Positions 1 to 9,490 of a stretch of 55,005 bases of DNA are shown piece after piece. Source of the DNA: JAAZBG01 sp964390065 (lineage in GTDB: Bacteria > Fibrobacterota > Chitinivibrionia > Chitinivibrionales > Chitinispirillaceae). The stretch lies in contig CAYMGX010000009.1 of assembly GCA_964390065.1 (NCBI GenBank), positions 1-55,005 of the forward strand, written 5' to 3'. Position numbers and translations under genes: made by a program. The first letter of the stretch is position 1. Each line of letters starts with the position of its first letter. The notes beneath the pieces are model-generated. The model made no database searches and was not told where the DNA came from. It saw only the letters and a program-made list of their open reading frames with translations.

Positions 1-209
1 TAAAATAGCCTTTGCATTCAGGGGTTGTAAGTTCTTTCTTCACTATCAGATATCGTGTCTATGTTTTTCATGAGTATTTGTCGTTATTTGTAGGCTAAGG
101 ATTGAAAAGACAATTGGAAAAATTTAGATTTGTAAATGGACATGATAATCTATTGAATAAAAGGCAAATTGAATTTTTTTTAATTCTTATAAAATAAGGC
201 ATATGTGTT

Positions 210-3200
210 GTGATACAACAAGGAATTTACGAACAGCTGATAACCACGATTATTAACGAAAAACTCAAAGTAATTGGAAACGAATATTTTATTGATCGTC
301 AGAAAATTGACAAAGCAGAAGCGGCTGATTATATAGCACAATTTATAACCAATGTATTAAAAATTGCATTGGAAAGCATTCCTGATGGTGAAAATGATGC
401 GAAAAAATACAGACAGATTGACTTGGCAAATGAATTAGTTAAATGGCTTACAAATAAGTGTCCTGTTATTAATTATAAGGAAAATGAAATTGATGTAAAG
501 GGGGAACTTCTTACTGCTTTATTTTCGAAAACAAATCCCATTGCAGCTCATTTTAATCAATATGTTAAAAAAGTGACCCCTCTAACAGGATTAACACAAA
601 GTGAATTATTCACAGGATCAAATGTAGGATTATCACTCGAATCAGAAATAAAAAAGGAGATTTTGTCTTCAAATGAAATCTGGTGGCTGGTTTCATTTAT
701 TAAATGGACAGGAATTCGCATTTTTGCTGATGTACTAAAAGAAGCAACGCAGAGGGGCATTAAATTACGAGTGATTTCGACATCATATATGGGGGCAACT
801 GACCAAAGGGCAATTGATTTCTTATCTGACTTACCAAACACAGAAATTAAAATGAGTTATTTGACAGATAGAGAGCGACTTCATGCAAAAGCATATCTAT
901 TTATCAGAAATAATGGATATGATACAGGTTATATTGGTTCATCAAATATTTCACATGCGGCCATGACAAATGGACTTGAATGGAATCTAAAGGTAACGAC
1001 ACATGAAATTCCCCATATTCTTGCAAAATTTAAAAGTTCTTTTACTACCTATTGGGAGTCTTCAGATTTTGAACCTTACTGCTCAACAAATGAGTCCCAT
1101 CGAGAACGATTAAAGCGATCATTGACAAAAGAACGGCATGAAATAACAAGTAATGATGAAATTCCATTTTTTGATATAGAGCCGCATCCATATCAAAAGG
1201 CAATTCTTGAGCGACTTCACATAGAAAGAACGGTACATCATCGTTATAGAAATCTTATCGTTGCTGCTACAGGTACTGGTAAAACAGTCATTGCAGCCTT
1301 TGACTTTGCAAAGTATTACAAAGAGAACCCATCATGTACGTTTTTATTTATAGCACATAGAGAAGAAATATTGAAACAATCGCGTGCATCATTTCGTGCA
1401 ATTCTACGGGTACATGATTTTGGTGAATTATGGGTTGGACAACATGAACCGTCAAAGTATAATCAGCTCTTTGTGTCAATTCAAACACTCAATAACAAAA
1501 TCGACATAATGAATCTAACGAGTGATTATTATGACTATATCGTAATCGATGAGGTACATCATATTGCGGCAGAAAGTTATCAAGGGGTACTGAAACATTT
1601 TTCACCAAAACTATTACTTGGATTAACAGCAACACCGGAACGTCTTGATGGAAGCGATATACGAGGAGATTTTTGTGATGTCATCGCAGCAGAATTACGC
1701 TTGCCAGAGGCGATAAACAGAGGCTATCTTTGTCCATTTCAGTATTATGGTATTAGTGATACTGTTGACTTATCAGAAGTTAAGTGGGATAAAGGTCGAT
1801 ATCTTCCATCAGAGTTAACAAGACTATATACTGCAAATGATCAGCGTGTGAACCACATTCTGCGCACGATGCAAAATATCTTGTTTTCGATAAAGTCTGT
1901 AAAAGCACTTGCATTTTGTGCATCTCAAGATCATGCTCAATACATGGCAGAGAAATTTATTCTTAATGGTATTAATGCTGCAGTACTTACAAGTGATAAT
2001 TCTGATGAACGAAAAATGTTACGACAAAAATTACAGCACGGAATAATTAACTTCTTATTTGTCGTAGATATATTTAATGAAGGTGTTGACATTCCAGAAA
2101 TTGATACGGTATTGTTCTTAAGACCAACAGAAAGTTTGACCATATTTTTACAGCAGCTCGGTAGGGGATTACGAATATGCGGTGGCAAGGAATGCTTGAC
2201 TGTACTTGATTTCGTGGGAAATGCTAATCCGAATTATGATTTTTCTCAAAAGTTTAGAGCCCTTATTGGTAAGTCACATGTTTCTATTCTTGATGAAATA
2301 ACTACTGATTTTCCAAATCTTCCTTTAGGATGCTCAATTGTATTAGAGAAAGAGGCTAAAGAGGTAATTCTTAACAATATTAGTAAAGCTATTATAAATC
2401 AGCAAAGACTGTTACACTGTGTCCGGAATTACTCTCATCAAACAAGTTTACCACTAACGCTTCTTAATTTCTTAAAATTAAATCCATACATTACACTTGA
2501 TGATATTTACAAAAGAAATATTGACAAAGGTGGTGGATGGTCTCGGTTATGTTGTAAGGCAGGTGTAGCAAATCTCGTTCTTGATGAAAGCATTGAGCAA
2601 GCAATGTATCGCGGTATATCAAAGAAAATTTTGCAGTGCACGTCATTATCATATTTATCGTTCTTAAAGAACATTTTTGGAAAAAGATGTTTGTGGGATT
2701 CAAAAAGTGATTTAGAAAATCAATATGCTCTTATGGCACACTATGATTTCTGGAACGACACTGGAGTAGTATGTGGTTTTAAGTCTCTTGAGGAGTCAAT
2801 GCAAACATTGTACAAAAACGAAGCTTTACGTGAAGAATTAATAGCGGTACTTGATCACCTTATATCAACTTTAGATACCTATGAGAAACCATTACATCTT
2901 GGGTTCGAGTCTGCGATTACATTGCATGCTCGATATACTAAGGATGAAATACTTGCTGCATTTGACGTTCATACCTTCGGTAAAAGATCATCATTTAAAG
3001 AAGGTTGTACATATGTAAAAAAATATGATACAGAGTTATTATTTGTAACGCTTCAAAAAACAGAAAAGAAATTTTCTCCGACCACACTATACCATGACTA
3101 TGCCATAAGTGATACCTTATTTCATTGGCAAACACAGAATGCAACTCGCGAAGATAGGGGCAAAGGTTTGTCGTTTGTTAATCATCAGAAAACGGGTAAA

Positions 3201-3386
3201 AAGATTTTATTATTCGTAAGAGAGAAAACAGAGGATGAATATAAAAGAACGATGGGCTTCGTCTCCATTGGTCTCGTAAACTATGTCGAATCCTCAGGCC
3301 GTAAACCAATGAACATAGTTTGGCGTTTGGAAGAGCCATTGCCTGGATTTTTGTGGAATGATGCAGCAAAATTGGCTGTTGGATAA
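210..3386 (+). CDS. PLD-like nuclease / SF2 helicase / DUF3427 protein
   Basis: The 1058-aa product is a three-part nucleic-acid enzyme. An N-terminal phospholipase-D-like domain carries one HxK signature (HAKAYLF, about residue 226) followed by GSSN. A superfamily II helicase core follows, with Walker A GTGKT (about 355), a DEVH box (about 447), the GLTATPERLDG motif III region and the motif VI segment QQLGRGLR (about 650). The C-terminal part, from about residue 700, matches the DUF3427 family, with conserved features such as the GxxSSFKEG stretch. Known proteins of this architecture are thought to act on DNA in repair or phage-defence contexts; the exact role is inference. The start is GTG with only a weak upstream AAGG. 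It stands alone, convergent with the histidine kinase, and looks more AT-rich than the envelope genes further on, which would fit acquisition by transfer. Family assignment is firm; function is not. Confidence 0.88.
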   Translation: MIQQGIYEQLITTIINEKLKVIGNEYFIDRQKIDKAEAADYIAQFITNVLKIALESIPDGENDAKKYRQIDLANELVKWLTNKCPVINYKENEIDVKGELLTALFSKTNPIAAHFNQYVKKVTPLTGLTQSELFTGSNVGLSLESEIKKEILSSNEIWWLVSFIKWTGIRIFADVLKEATQRGIKLRVISTSYMGATDQRAIDFLSDLPNTEIKMSYLTDRERLHAKAYLFIRNNGYDTGYIGSSNISHAAMTNGLEWNLKVTTHEIPHILAKFKSSFTTYWESSDFEPYCSTNESHRERLKRSLTKERHEITSNDEIPFFDIEPHPYQKAILERLHIERTVHHRYRNLIVAATGTGKTVIAAFDFAKYYKENPSCTFLFIAHREEILKQSRASFRAILRVHDFGELWVGQHEPSKYNQLFVSIQTLNNKIDIMNLTSDYYDYIVIDEVHHIAAESYQGVLKHFSPKLLLGLTATPERLDGSDIRGDFCDVIAAELRLPEAINRGYLCPFQYYGISDTVDLSEVKWDKGRYLPSELTRLYTANDQRVNHILRTMQNILFSIKSVKALAFCASQDHAQYMAEKFILNGINAAVLTSDNSDERKMLRQKLQHGIINFLFVVDIFNEGVDIPEIDTVLFLRPTESLTIFLQQLGRGLRICGGKECLTVLDFVGNANPNYDFSQKFRALIGKSHVSILDEITTDFPNLPLGCSIVLEKEAKEVILNNISKAIINQQRLLHCVRNYSHQTSLPLTLLNFLKLNPYITLDDIYKRNIDKGGGWSRLCCKAGVANLVLDESIEQAMYRGISKKILQCTSLSYLSFLKNIFGKRCLWDSKSDLENQYALMAHYDFWNDTGVVCGFKSLEESMQTLYKNEALREELIAVLDHLISTLDTYEKPLHLGFESAITLHARYTKDEILAAFDVHTFGKRSSFKEGCTYVKKYDTELLFVTLQKTEKKFSPTTLYHDYAISDTLFHWQTQNATREDRGKGLSFVNHQKTGKKILLFVREKTEDEYKRTMGFVSIGLVNYVESSGRKPMNIVWRLEEPLPGFLWNDAAKLAVG

Positions 3387-3425
3387 AATCGTGAAAGGTT
3401 TGAAGTTTAATTGAGGAATCAGGAA

Positions 3426-6400
3426 TTATTTGAACATGTCTTTTTTCTCAACAATCTTTTCCGTCCAGAATTCAAGTGTTTTTTTAAGTTCATCGGTGCG
3501 GATCGGTTTGGAGAGATAATCGTTCATTCCGGCAGCGATGCATTTATCGCGGTCGCCCTGCATTGCATTTGCAGTCATTGCAATTATAACAACATCGGAA
3601 TTTGTTGTTGAATGTGATTCTTTACGAATAATTTTTGTTGCTTCATAGCCATCAAGTTCAGGCATTTGACAATCCATAAAGATAAGATCGTAGGATGTTT
3701 CTTTTACCGCTTTCAGGCACTCAATCCCGTTTTGTAGAGTATCAGCATGATATCCCATCTTTTTAAGAATAGATGTGATTACCAGTTGATTAATAGGATT
3801 ATCTTCAACGACAAGAATTCTTATGTTTTTAATAAGAGTATCCGTATTATTTGCAGTATGATAATGTGCGGGAACGTTAGTATGATGTGCAGATAGTTTA
3901 TACTTTATCTTCAAAAGATTGTTATAAAGCTGATGATGCTTTACGGGTTTAATCAGATATCCCGAAAATCCTTTTGCAGAAAGCTCATTCATTTCATTAA
4001 GCTGTGTAAGTTTTGTCAATAAAATCAATTTAACAGAATTGTAGTGTGAATCGTTCCTGATAACTTTTCCGAATTCTTCTCCATCACAATCCTGTAAATT
4101 TTTGTCAATAATTGCAAGATCAAACATGGAAGTATTAGTGCTTTCTTTCAAAGCAATCAGTATATCTGTAGAGGTTGTTGTTTCAACAATGAAACATCCA
4201 TGAAATTGCAGAAGGTTTCTGATCATTGTTCTTACAGGTTGGACCGCAGAGCAGATCAGTATCCTGTAGTTTGAAAATGTATGGGTTTCAGTCTGCCACT
4301 TGTTAATTGTACCGGAAGATTTTTTCAATCGTACGGTAAACCAGAACGTAGATCCGACGGAGTGTACAGATTCAACACCAATAGATCCATGCATCAGTTC
4401 CGTAAGTTGTTTTGAAATTGCAAGGCCAAGTCCCGTTCCGCCATATTTTCGTGATGTAGTGTTGTCAACCTGAACAAAAGGAGAAAAAAGAGTCTGAACT
4501 CTTTCCTGAGGAATTCCGATTCCCTTATCAGAAATGCTTGTTTTGATATAAATCGAGTCCTCAGTATGTTCAAGCATCTCCGTATGAATATAAATATCAC
4601 CCTGCTCACTGAATTTAATCGCATTACCAACGAGATTATACACAATCTGCTTTAATCGTCCTGCATCACCTTTAACCGCTGATGGTATAATGGGATCGAT
4701 AAAACAAACAAGCTCAAGATTTTTCTCATTTGCGCGAACCGAGAGAACTTCAATGGTGTCTTCTATCACAGAGTAAAGGTCGAACGTTTCCTCAAGAAGT
4801 TCAAGCTTGCCAGCCTCAATTTTTGAAAAATCAAGAATGTCATTGATAAGCGATAACAGGGCTTCAGAACTTGTCCTGATAACCTCGGTATAAATTCTTT
4901 GTTCGGGCGAAAGAATTGTTTCTCCCAAAAGATTCACCATTCCAATTACCCCATTCATAGGGGTGCGGATTTCATGACTCATATTTGCCAGAAAGAGACT
5001 TTTAGCGCTATTTGCATTTTCAGCAGTTTCTTTTGCAATTTTTAATTGTTCAGTTGCTTTTCGATACTCCGTAATATCCTGCATTATTAGAATAATACCT
5101 TGTGATGGCGTTGCGGGATCAATTGCTTTATTAACAATGCTCACCCAAAATCGTGTTCCATTTTTATGACGGACTATCGATTCGCTTGTAAACACATTAC
5201 CAGCCAGCAGTACAGGATCCGCGCTACTTACCATTTGCATATATTCGTCGACAGATTCAAATAGCATCTGTACTCGTTGATGTTCAAGGCCGGTTGATTC
5301 ATATCCAAACATTTCGCACATTTTTGTATTTGACCATACAAGGGTATCAGATTTTACAAATGCGATACCTACTCCTGCATTGTCAAGTATGACCTTATGA
5401 AGAAGTGAAATCTGGTTAAGGTCAGTCTCCATTTTCTTGCGTAAAGTAATATCACGTGCAACTCCGACAAGCCCCACAATTTTGTCACCGCTTCGCAAGG
5501 GAGCTTTAACAATATCAGCAAGAATATTTTTACCATTTGCGTAGGTCAGTAGAAGTTCATTCGTCTGATTTTCACCAGTTTTAAGAATTATTGTATCCTG
5601 TTGCCGGAAATGTTCCGCAAGATTATCGGGGAAAAAATCGAAATCTGTCTTTCCAACTATTTCATTAATAGGTAATCCGGTGAATTTCGAAAACTCAAGA
5701 TTCGCACCCATATAAAAACCGAACGTGTCTTTGAAAAAAACGAGATCGGGTATAGAGTTGAGCAGTCCACTTAACAATACAGCAGTCTTGTGCTCGGCGT
5801 TTTGGGCTCGTATACGCTCAGTAATATCAAAGGTAATGGAAAAAAGAAGCGTCCTGTTGTTAAAAATCAGTGGTGTACTGTAAATTTCAACATCCCGAAT
5901 AGAGCCATCAGCCCGACGATGCTGGTATACGTGATGATTTCTATCCTGATTAACACTTTCGGATAATTCCTTGCGGAGTCTTACCTGAGAAAGAACACAA
6001 ATGTCGAAAATTGATTTTCTTGAAAATTCCTGTTCTGTCCAACCATAGTACTGGATTGCAGCTTTGTTGACACTTACAAAATCTCCACTTGTTGGTTCAA
6101 TGAGAAGAATCACGGCTGAGTTATCTTCAAAAAATGAACGATATTTATTTTCGCTTTCTTTAAGCAGCTGTTCGGAATTTTTACGAAGTGATATATCGCT
6201 GTGAGTACCATACATTTTCCAGGGCTTATTATCGTCTGTCCACTCAATAACCTTTCCTCGTACATGAAGCCACAACCAGTGACCATCAGCGTGTTTCATT
6301 CTGGTTTCAAAATCAACAAAATCCAGTTCTCCAGTGAAATGTTTTTCAAGAAGAATTTCCATGTTTTTAGTATCATCAGGGTGGACAAGCCCGTTCCATG

Positions 6401-7423
6401 TTTTGATATGAGGTTTCAAATCGCTTGTCGAGTACCCAAGCATTTCTGCCCATCGATCATTGAAAATTATCCTGCCTGATAGNNNNNNNNNNNNNNNNNN
6501 NNNNNNNNNNNNNNNNNNNNNNNNNNNNNNNNNNNNNNNNNNNNNNNNNNNNNNNNNNNNNNNNNNNNNNNNNNNNNNNNNNTCGAGTACCCAAGCATTT
6601 CTGCCCATCGATCATTGAAAATTATCCTGCCTGATAGAATATCCCACTCAAATGTACCGATATTTGTTCCTTTAATAACATCTGCGAGGCGATCCCCTTG
6701 TCTTCTTATACAAAGCTCTGATTCTAAAAGCTTTTCATTCTGCTCTTTTGTCATCAGGATCATATTGCGGATTTCAGAATTTAATTCACCAAGTGCATCC
6801 TGTAAAATTCTTAAAGGGTGATCAGTGGGAAAAAGGTGAACATTTACATCACTATTTTCCCAGATGGCAGAGCCGGCCTGTCTGACAAGTGTATGTATGT
6901 CGGCAAGGTTGACCAGGACTTTTTCAGATTTTTGAGGTGGCAGGTCGTCAAATAGTTTTTCGTTTCCTGATGATTCCGATTTGTTAATAATCTCAAAAGC
7001 TTCATCAATTGTTTTTACAAAAACATAATTCTGTTTGATAATGGTTTGTGAAAAAAGAAGTACTGCTTTTGCCCATGTTTTCGCGCCACAGATAAAAGTT
7101 ACTTCAGGAAAGCAGTTGTACTTTTTGTTGAGACGTTTTAATGTCTGGGAGTATTCCCAGCGTGATTGAAATGAACCACCTGTTATGTCGGTGTAATCAG
7201 TAACCCTGTAATACCTTTTTCCTTCAATACCAGCATCGCGAAATACGCGTTCAAATGTTTCTAACCCGTTCTTTGCATCATCACCCTCAAATAGTCCACC
7301 AAGTTTAGAGAAAAACACCTTACCTTTGATTATTCCGCTATGGTAATAACAGTTATGTTCAGGGTTTTCAAATTGCCAATCAGGATGGAATTCAAGATCC
7401 CTGTATGAAAAATTTGTTGACAT
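3426..7423 (-). CDS. Multi-PAS hybrid sensor histidine kinase (interrupted by assembly gap)
   Basis: This is a cytoplasmic-looking hybrid kinase with no obvious membrane segment. Two reverse frames abut a run of 100 Ns at 6483-6582; joining them through the flanking 55-bp duplicate gives one frame of about 1280 aa. The order is: an unassigned N-terminal region (1-250), about four PAS domains (255-750), HisKA with phospho-acceptor H765 in MSHEIRTPMNG, an HATPase with NAIKF, DKGIGIP and GGTGLGL, then two receiver domains. The second receiver is canonical (VVEDNP, D1199 in FMDCQMPELDG, KP). The first keeps D1055 and the KP lysine, but its acidic pair is replaced by ICSAVQ, so it is probably degenerate. 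The PAS array suggests sensing of internal small-molecule, redox or light signals. There is no adjacent response-regulator gene, so output probably passes through the fused receivers or an unlinked partner. Confidence 0.9.
6428..6482. repeat. 55-bp direct duplicate, left of gap
   Basis: This stretch is identical to 6583-6637 and ends exactly at the Ns. Both copies encode the same PAS-domain segment (LSGRIIFNDRWAEMLGYS). Collapsing the copies removes 155 positions and shifts the two half-frames into register, which is what an unmerged contig-end overlap predicts. Confidence 0.95.
6483..6582. other. 100-N scaffold gap
   Basis: A run of exactly 100 Ns is the conventional placeholder for a gap of unknown length. 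It lies inside the first PAS domain of the hybrid kinase and is flanked by identical 55-bp sequences, so the true gap length is probably negative: the contigs overlap. Confidence 0.97.
6583..6637. repeat. 55-bp direct duplicate, right of gap
   Basis: This is the second copy of the sequence ending at 6482. It begins exactly where the Ns end, so it reads as the overlapping end of the neighbouring contig rather than a biological repeat. Confidence 0.95.
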
Positions 7424-7587
7424 AGTGTAGTTCTGTATTTCTTGATTAACAATGATTTCTGATGCTGCGCCCGTTACCTGGTTGTTGTAGCAATTATAAA
7501 CTGAAATCTAAGAATATAGAAGGTATTTTCTTTTACTTTTCTATGGAATATAGTAGTTTATAGTCTCAATTGAAAAATGAAATTTGC

Positions 7588-7677
7588 GGAGAGGTGCCCG
7601 AGCGGTTTAAGGGACACGCCTGGAAAGCGTGCGTACGGGTAACCGTACCCAGGGTTCAAATCCCTGCCTCTCCGCCA
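7588..7677 (+). tRNA. tRNA-Ser(GGA)
   Basis: The 90-nt sequence folds as a class II tRNA. The acceptor pair is GGAGAGG/CCTCTCC with discriminator G and an encoded CCA (7675-7677). The anticodon stem is CACGC/GCGTG around the loop CTGGAAA, giving anticodon GGA for serine codons UCC and UCU. A long variable arm (TACGG/CCGTA) and a T-arm with GGTTCAAAT complete it. It is transcribed away from the histidine kinase, and a hairpin terminator follows within about 15 bases. Confidence 0.97.
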
Positions 7678-7690
7678 TTTATAAAAAGAG

Positions 7691-7723
7691 AGGCTTCCTG
7701 CCCAAGTGCAGGGAGCCTTTTTG
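7691..7723 (+). terminator. Rho-independent terminator after tRNA-Ser
   Basis: The stem AGGCTTCCTGC pairs with GCAGGGAGCCT (one mismatch) across a 6-base loop and is followed by a T-run. It lies just after the tRNA on the + strand. The facing gene on the minus strand ends about 30 bases further on. Confidence 0.85.
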
Positions 7724-7752
7724 CATTTAAATGACTCTGCAGACATCCTCGT

Positions 7753-8589
7753 CTACTTCTCCACAACCCCGGTAATATCTGCAACTTCACCTTTGCATTC
7801 TGCAAGAAACGTTTCCAATCTTTTTCTTCTTGTTTTGTCCATATTTCTACTAAGCATTCTTTCAATTTCATACATTTTTACCCGAAGAAATGTTAACCGT
7901 GACTCACCTATATCAATACCGTTCGGTGAAGGGATGTTAAGGCAACTATTAAAAATTGCATATGCTTCGCAAAATCGCGAACAGACTTCCTCTTTTCCAA
8001 GTGAGAAGGAGCCATGCATTATATCAAGTGATGGTACTTCCCAAATCAATGCAGATCCATTATAAATGGAACCCGGCAGGTCCCTTGTGTTCCTGATGTA
8101 CTTAATTTTAACGAGAATTTCAGTCAATTCTTTATCGGTGATCCCATGACATTTCCAGCTCTTCTCATCTGTATATTCGGGAGGAGCAGCAAAATTGTTT
8201 AGTTTTCTTTTTCGATAAACGGTGAAAGTCCAATTATCAGAAATACTTTTAATGATTTGAAGCAATTGATTTCGGACACTGCCGATAACAGGTGATGCAA
8301 GTCCTTCAAATGTCTGAACTCCGGAATTTGTATTATAGGTTACTCCTATGGTGAAATTGTCTGCATCTTTATGTGTTACTGAAATATACAGGTTTGGCCG
8401 GTGGGATTTTTTAGCATCATCAATAGTTTTTATTTGCGGGTCGGCAAGCATGACCCATGGTCCTTCCGGATGCTTTGAAACCCACTCATCATAGGGCCGG
8501 TTTTCAAATTCATAATGAATATCCCCCAACTCCTGAATCCATCGGTAAATCTGTCGTAGCGCATCATCTGCACTTGAGAAATCAGGCAT
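7753..8589 (-). CDS. Hypothetical protein, 278 aa
   Basis: I do not recognise this protein. It is soluble, with no signal peptide or membrane segment. An N-terminal part is rich in aromatic residues, a central part (about 60-130) reads as alternating beta strands, and a charged helical C-terminal part (about 215-278) contains many Arg, Lys and Glu residues. The ATG has a good ribosome site (AAGGAG) about 7 bases upstream, which supports a real gene. The central strands followed by basic helices could suit a nucleic-acid or protein-binding role, but nothing visible proves it. It stands alone between the tRNA terminator and a 457-base non-coding stretch, facing the tRNA. Confidence 0.75.
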   Translation of the reverse strand: MPDFSSADDALRQIYRWIQELGDIHYEFENRPYDEWVSKHPEGPWVMLADPQIKTIDDAKKSHRPNLYISVTHKDADNFTIGVTYNTNSGVQTFEGLASPVIGSVRNQLLQIIKSISDNWTFTVYRKRKLNNFAAPPEYTDEKSWKCHGITDKELTEILVKIKYIRNTRDLPGSIYNGSALIWEVPSLDIMHGSFSLGKEEVCSRFCEAYAIFNSCLNIPSPNGIDIGESRLTFLRVKMYEIERMLSRNMDKTRRKRLETFLAECKGEVADITGVVEK

Positions 8590-9046
8590 GAGGGGCTCCT
8601 TTTTATTGTTGCATTTGCATTAATGCTTTAATTATTAACAACTTGACTGGTTAATCCTGAACGTGCCCATCCTGAGAGCGGTACCCTTAATTGTACCAAT
8701 AATTGGTACTGACAACAAGTAGAGAACTATAGAATATGTAATTTATACTTTAAATCGTATCCTGAATGGCGCAGTTGATCGCGGTCCAGACTCGTAATCT
8801 ATCGAGCGTTAAGTATTTCAAACCGTTGTCACTTCGTTCTGAAGGGCAAGGAATTATGTGCTGGCGCACAAGACATTGTAAATCCCTTGACTTTATCACC
8901 CATCGATAATGGGGTATTGATTCTTCTTTTTAACTGCTTTAGCGCTCTGTCTTTCGCACAACTATTCCAAAACTATCCGCACATGACTTATATTTTTCAG
9001 ATTATAGAGCAATGGATTAGTTGTTATCAGGAATATTGATCAATTT
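8590..9046. other. Intergenic stretch, 457 bases
   Basis: No reading frame of convincing quality is visible. The stretch separates two divergent genes, so it should carry promoters in both directions. The one clear structure is a 17-base palindrome at 8693-8709. Fragments resembling a TPP riboswitch were considered and rejected. Confidence 0.6.
8693..8709. promoter_or_regulatory. 17-bp palindrome, possible operator
   Basis: GTACCAATAATTGGTAC is a perfect inverted repeat with 7-base arms and a 3-base centre. It lies about 104 bases upstream of the divergent 278-aa gene. The size and symmetry suit a dimeric regulator site, but no regulator gene is adjacent and a second copy was not found. Confidence 0.35.
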
Positions 9047-9490
9047 ATGCTTATTGATAAGAGCGGTGCCTACAGAATACTTGATGCAAACTGTAACCGT
9101 CTGAGAGAGGGTCTCAGGTTAATTGAGGAGTATTATCGTTTTGTTGAAAATAACGAAACCTTAACAGTTGCATTCAAATCGTTGCGTCACAAGTTAAAAA
9201 ATATCGAGCAATTACTGGGCAGGGAGAATCTTTTATTGAATCGCGATACCTCAACGGATTGTTTATCAAAGGATAACAGACCGGAGGAGTTGACACGCAA
9301 TAGTATTGACGATATAGTTAATGCGGGATTCAAGCGGGCTCAGGAAGCGAGCAGGGTCATCGAGGAATATGCCAAAATTATAGATACTCCCGATGTTTCA
9401 TCACTCGCAAAATTGATCCGGTTTGAACTTTACACCTTTGAAAAAGATCTCTGGATACATGATCATGGCAAAAAAAAAGCAGGAAACTGA
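9047..9490 (+). CDS. thiD2: ThiD2-family protein (HMP-phosphate kinase-like)
   Basis: The 147-aa protein matches the ThiD2 family, a small helical domain usually seen fused to thiamine-phosphate synthase (ThiE) and shown in some bacteria to phosphorylate hydroxymethylpyrimidine phosphate. The diagnostic N-terminal motif is visible (RILDANCNRLREGLRLIEEY, about 10-29). A related copy follows (AGFKRAQEASRVIEEYAKI, about 93-111), suggesting an internal helical duplication. Here the domain stands alone, with no ThiE part. The start ATG has AGGAA about 15 bases upstream. Its last 26 bases overlap the proposed ftsK start, so the two genes are probably co-transcribed and translationally coupled, although their functions are unrelated. 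The family call is strong; enzymatic activity is inferred. Confidence 0.85.
   Translation: MLIDKSGAYRILDANCNRLREGLRLIEEYYRFVENNETLTVAFKSLRHKLKNIEQLLGRENLLLNRDTSTDCLSKDNRPEELTRNSIDDIVNAGFKRAQEASRVIEEYAKIIDTPDVSSLAKLIRFELYTFEKDLWIHDHGKKKAGN

Noticed and set aside
7588..7677. tRNA-Ser as an attachment site for an integrated island
   Set aside because: No integrase gene and no direct repeat of the tRNA 3' end was seen in the window.
8660..8725. TPP-riboswitch-like fragments (CTGAGA followed by ACCCTT) upstream of thiD2
   Set aside because: The other conserved parts (ACCTGAT and the closing GCGxAGGGA) are missing, and thiD2 starts about 330 bases away. Chance similarity is more likely; a covariance-model search would settle it.
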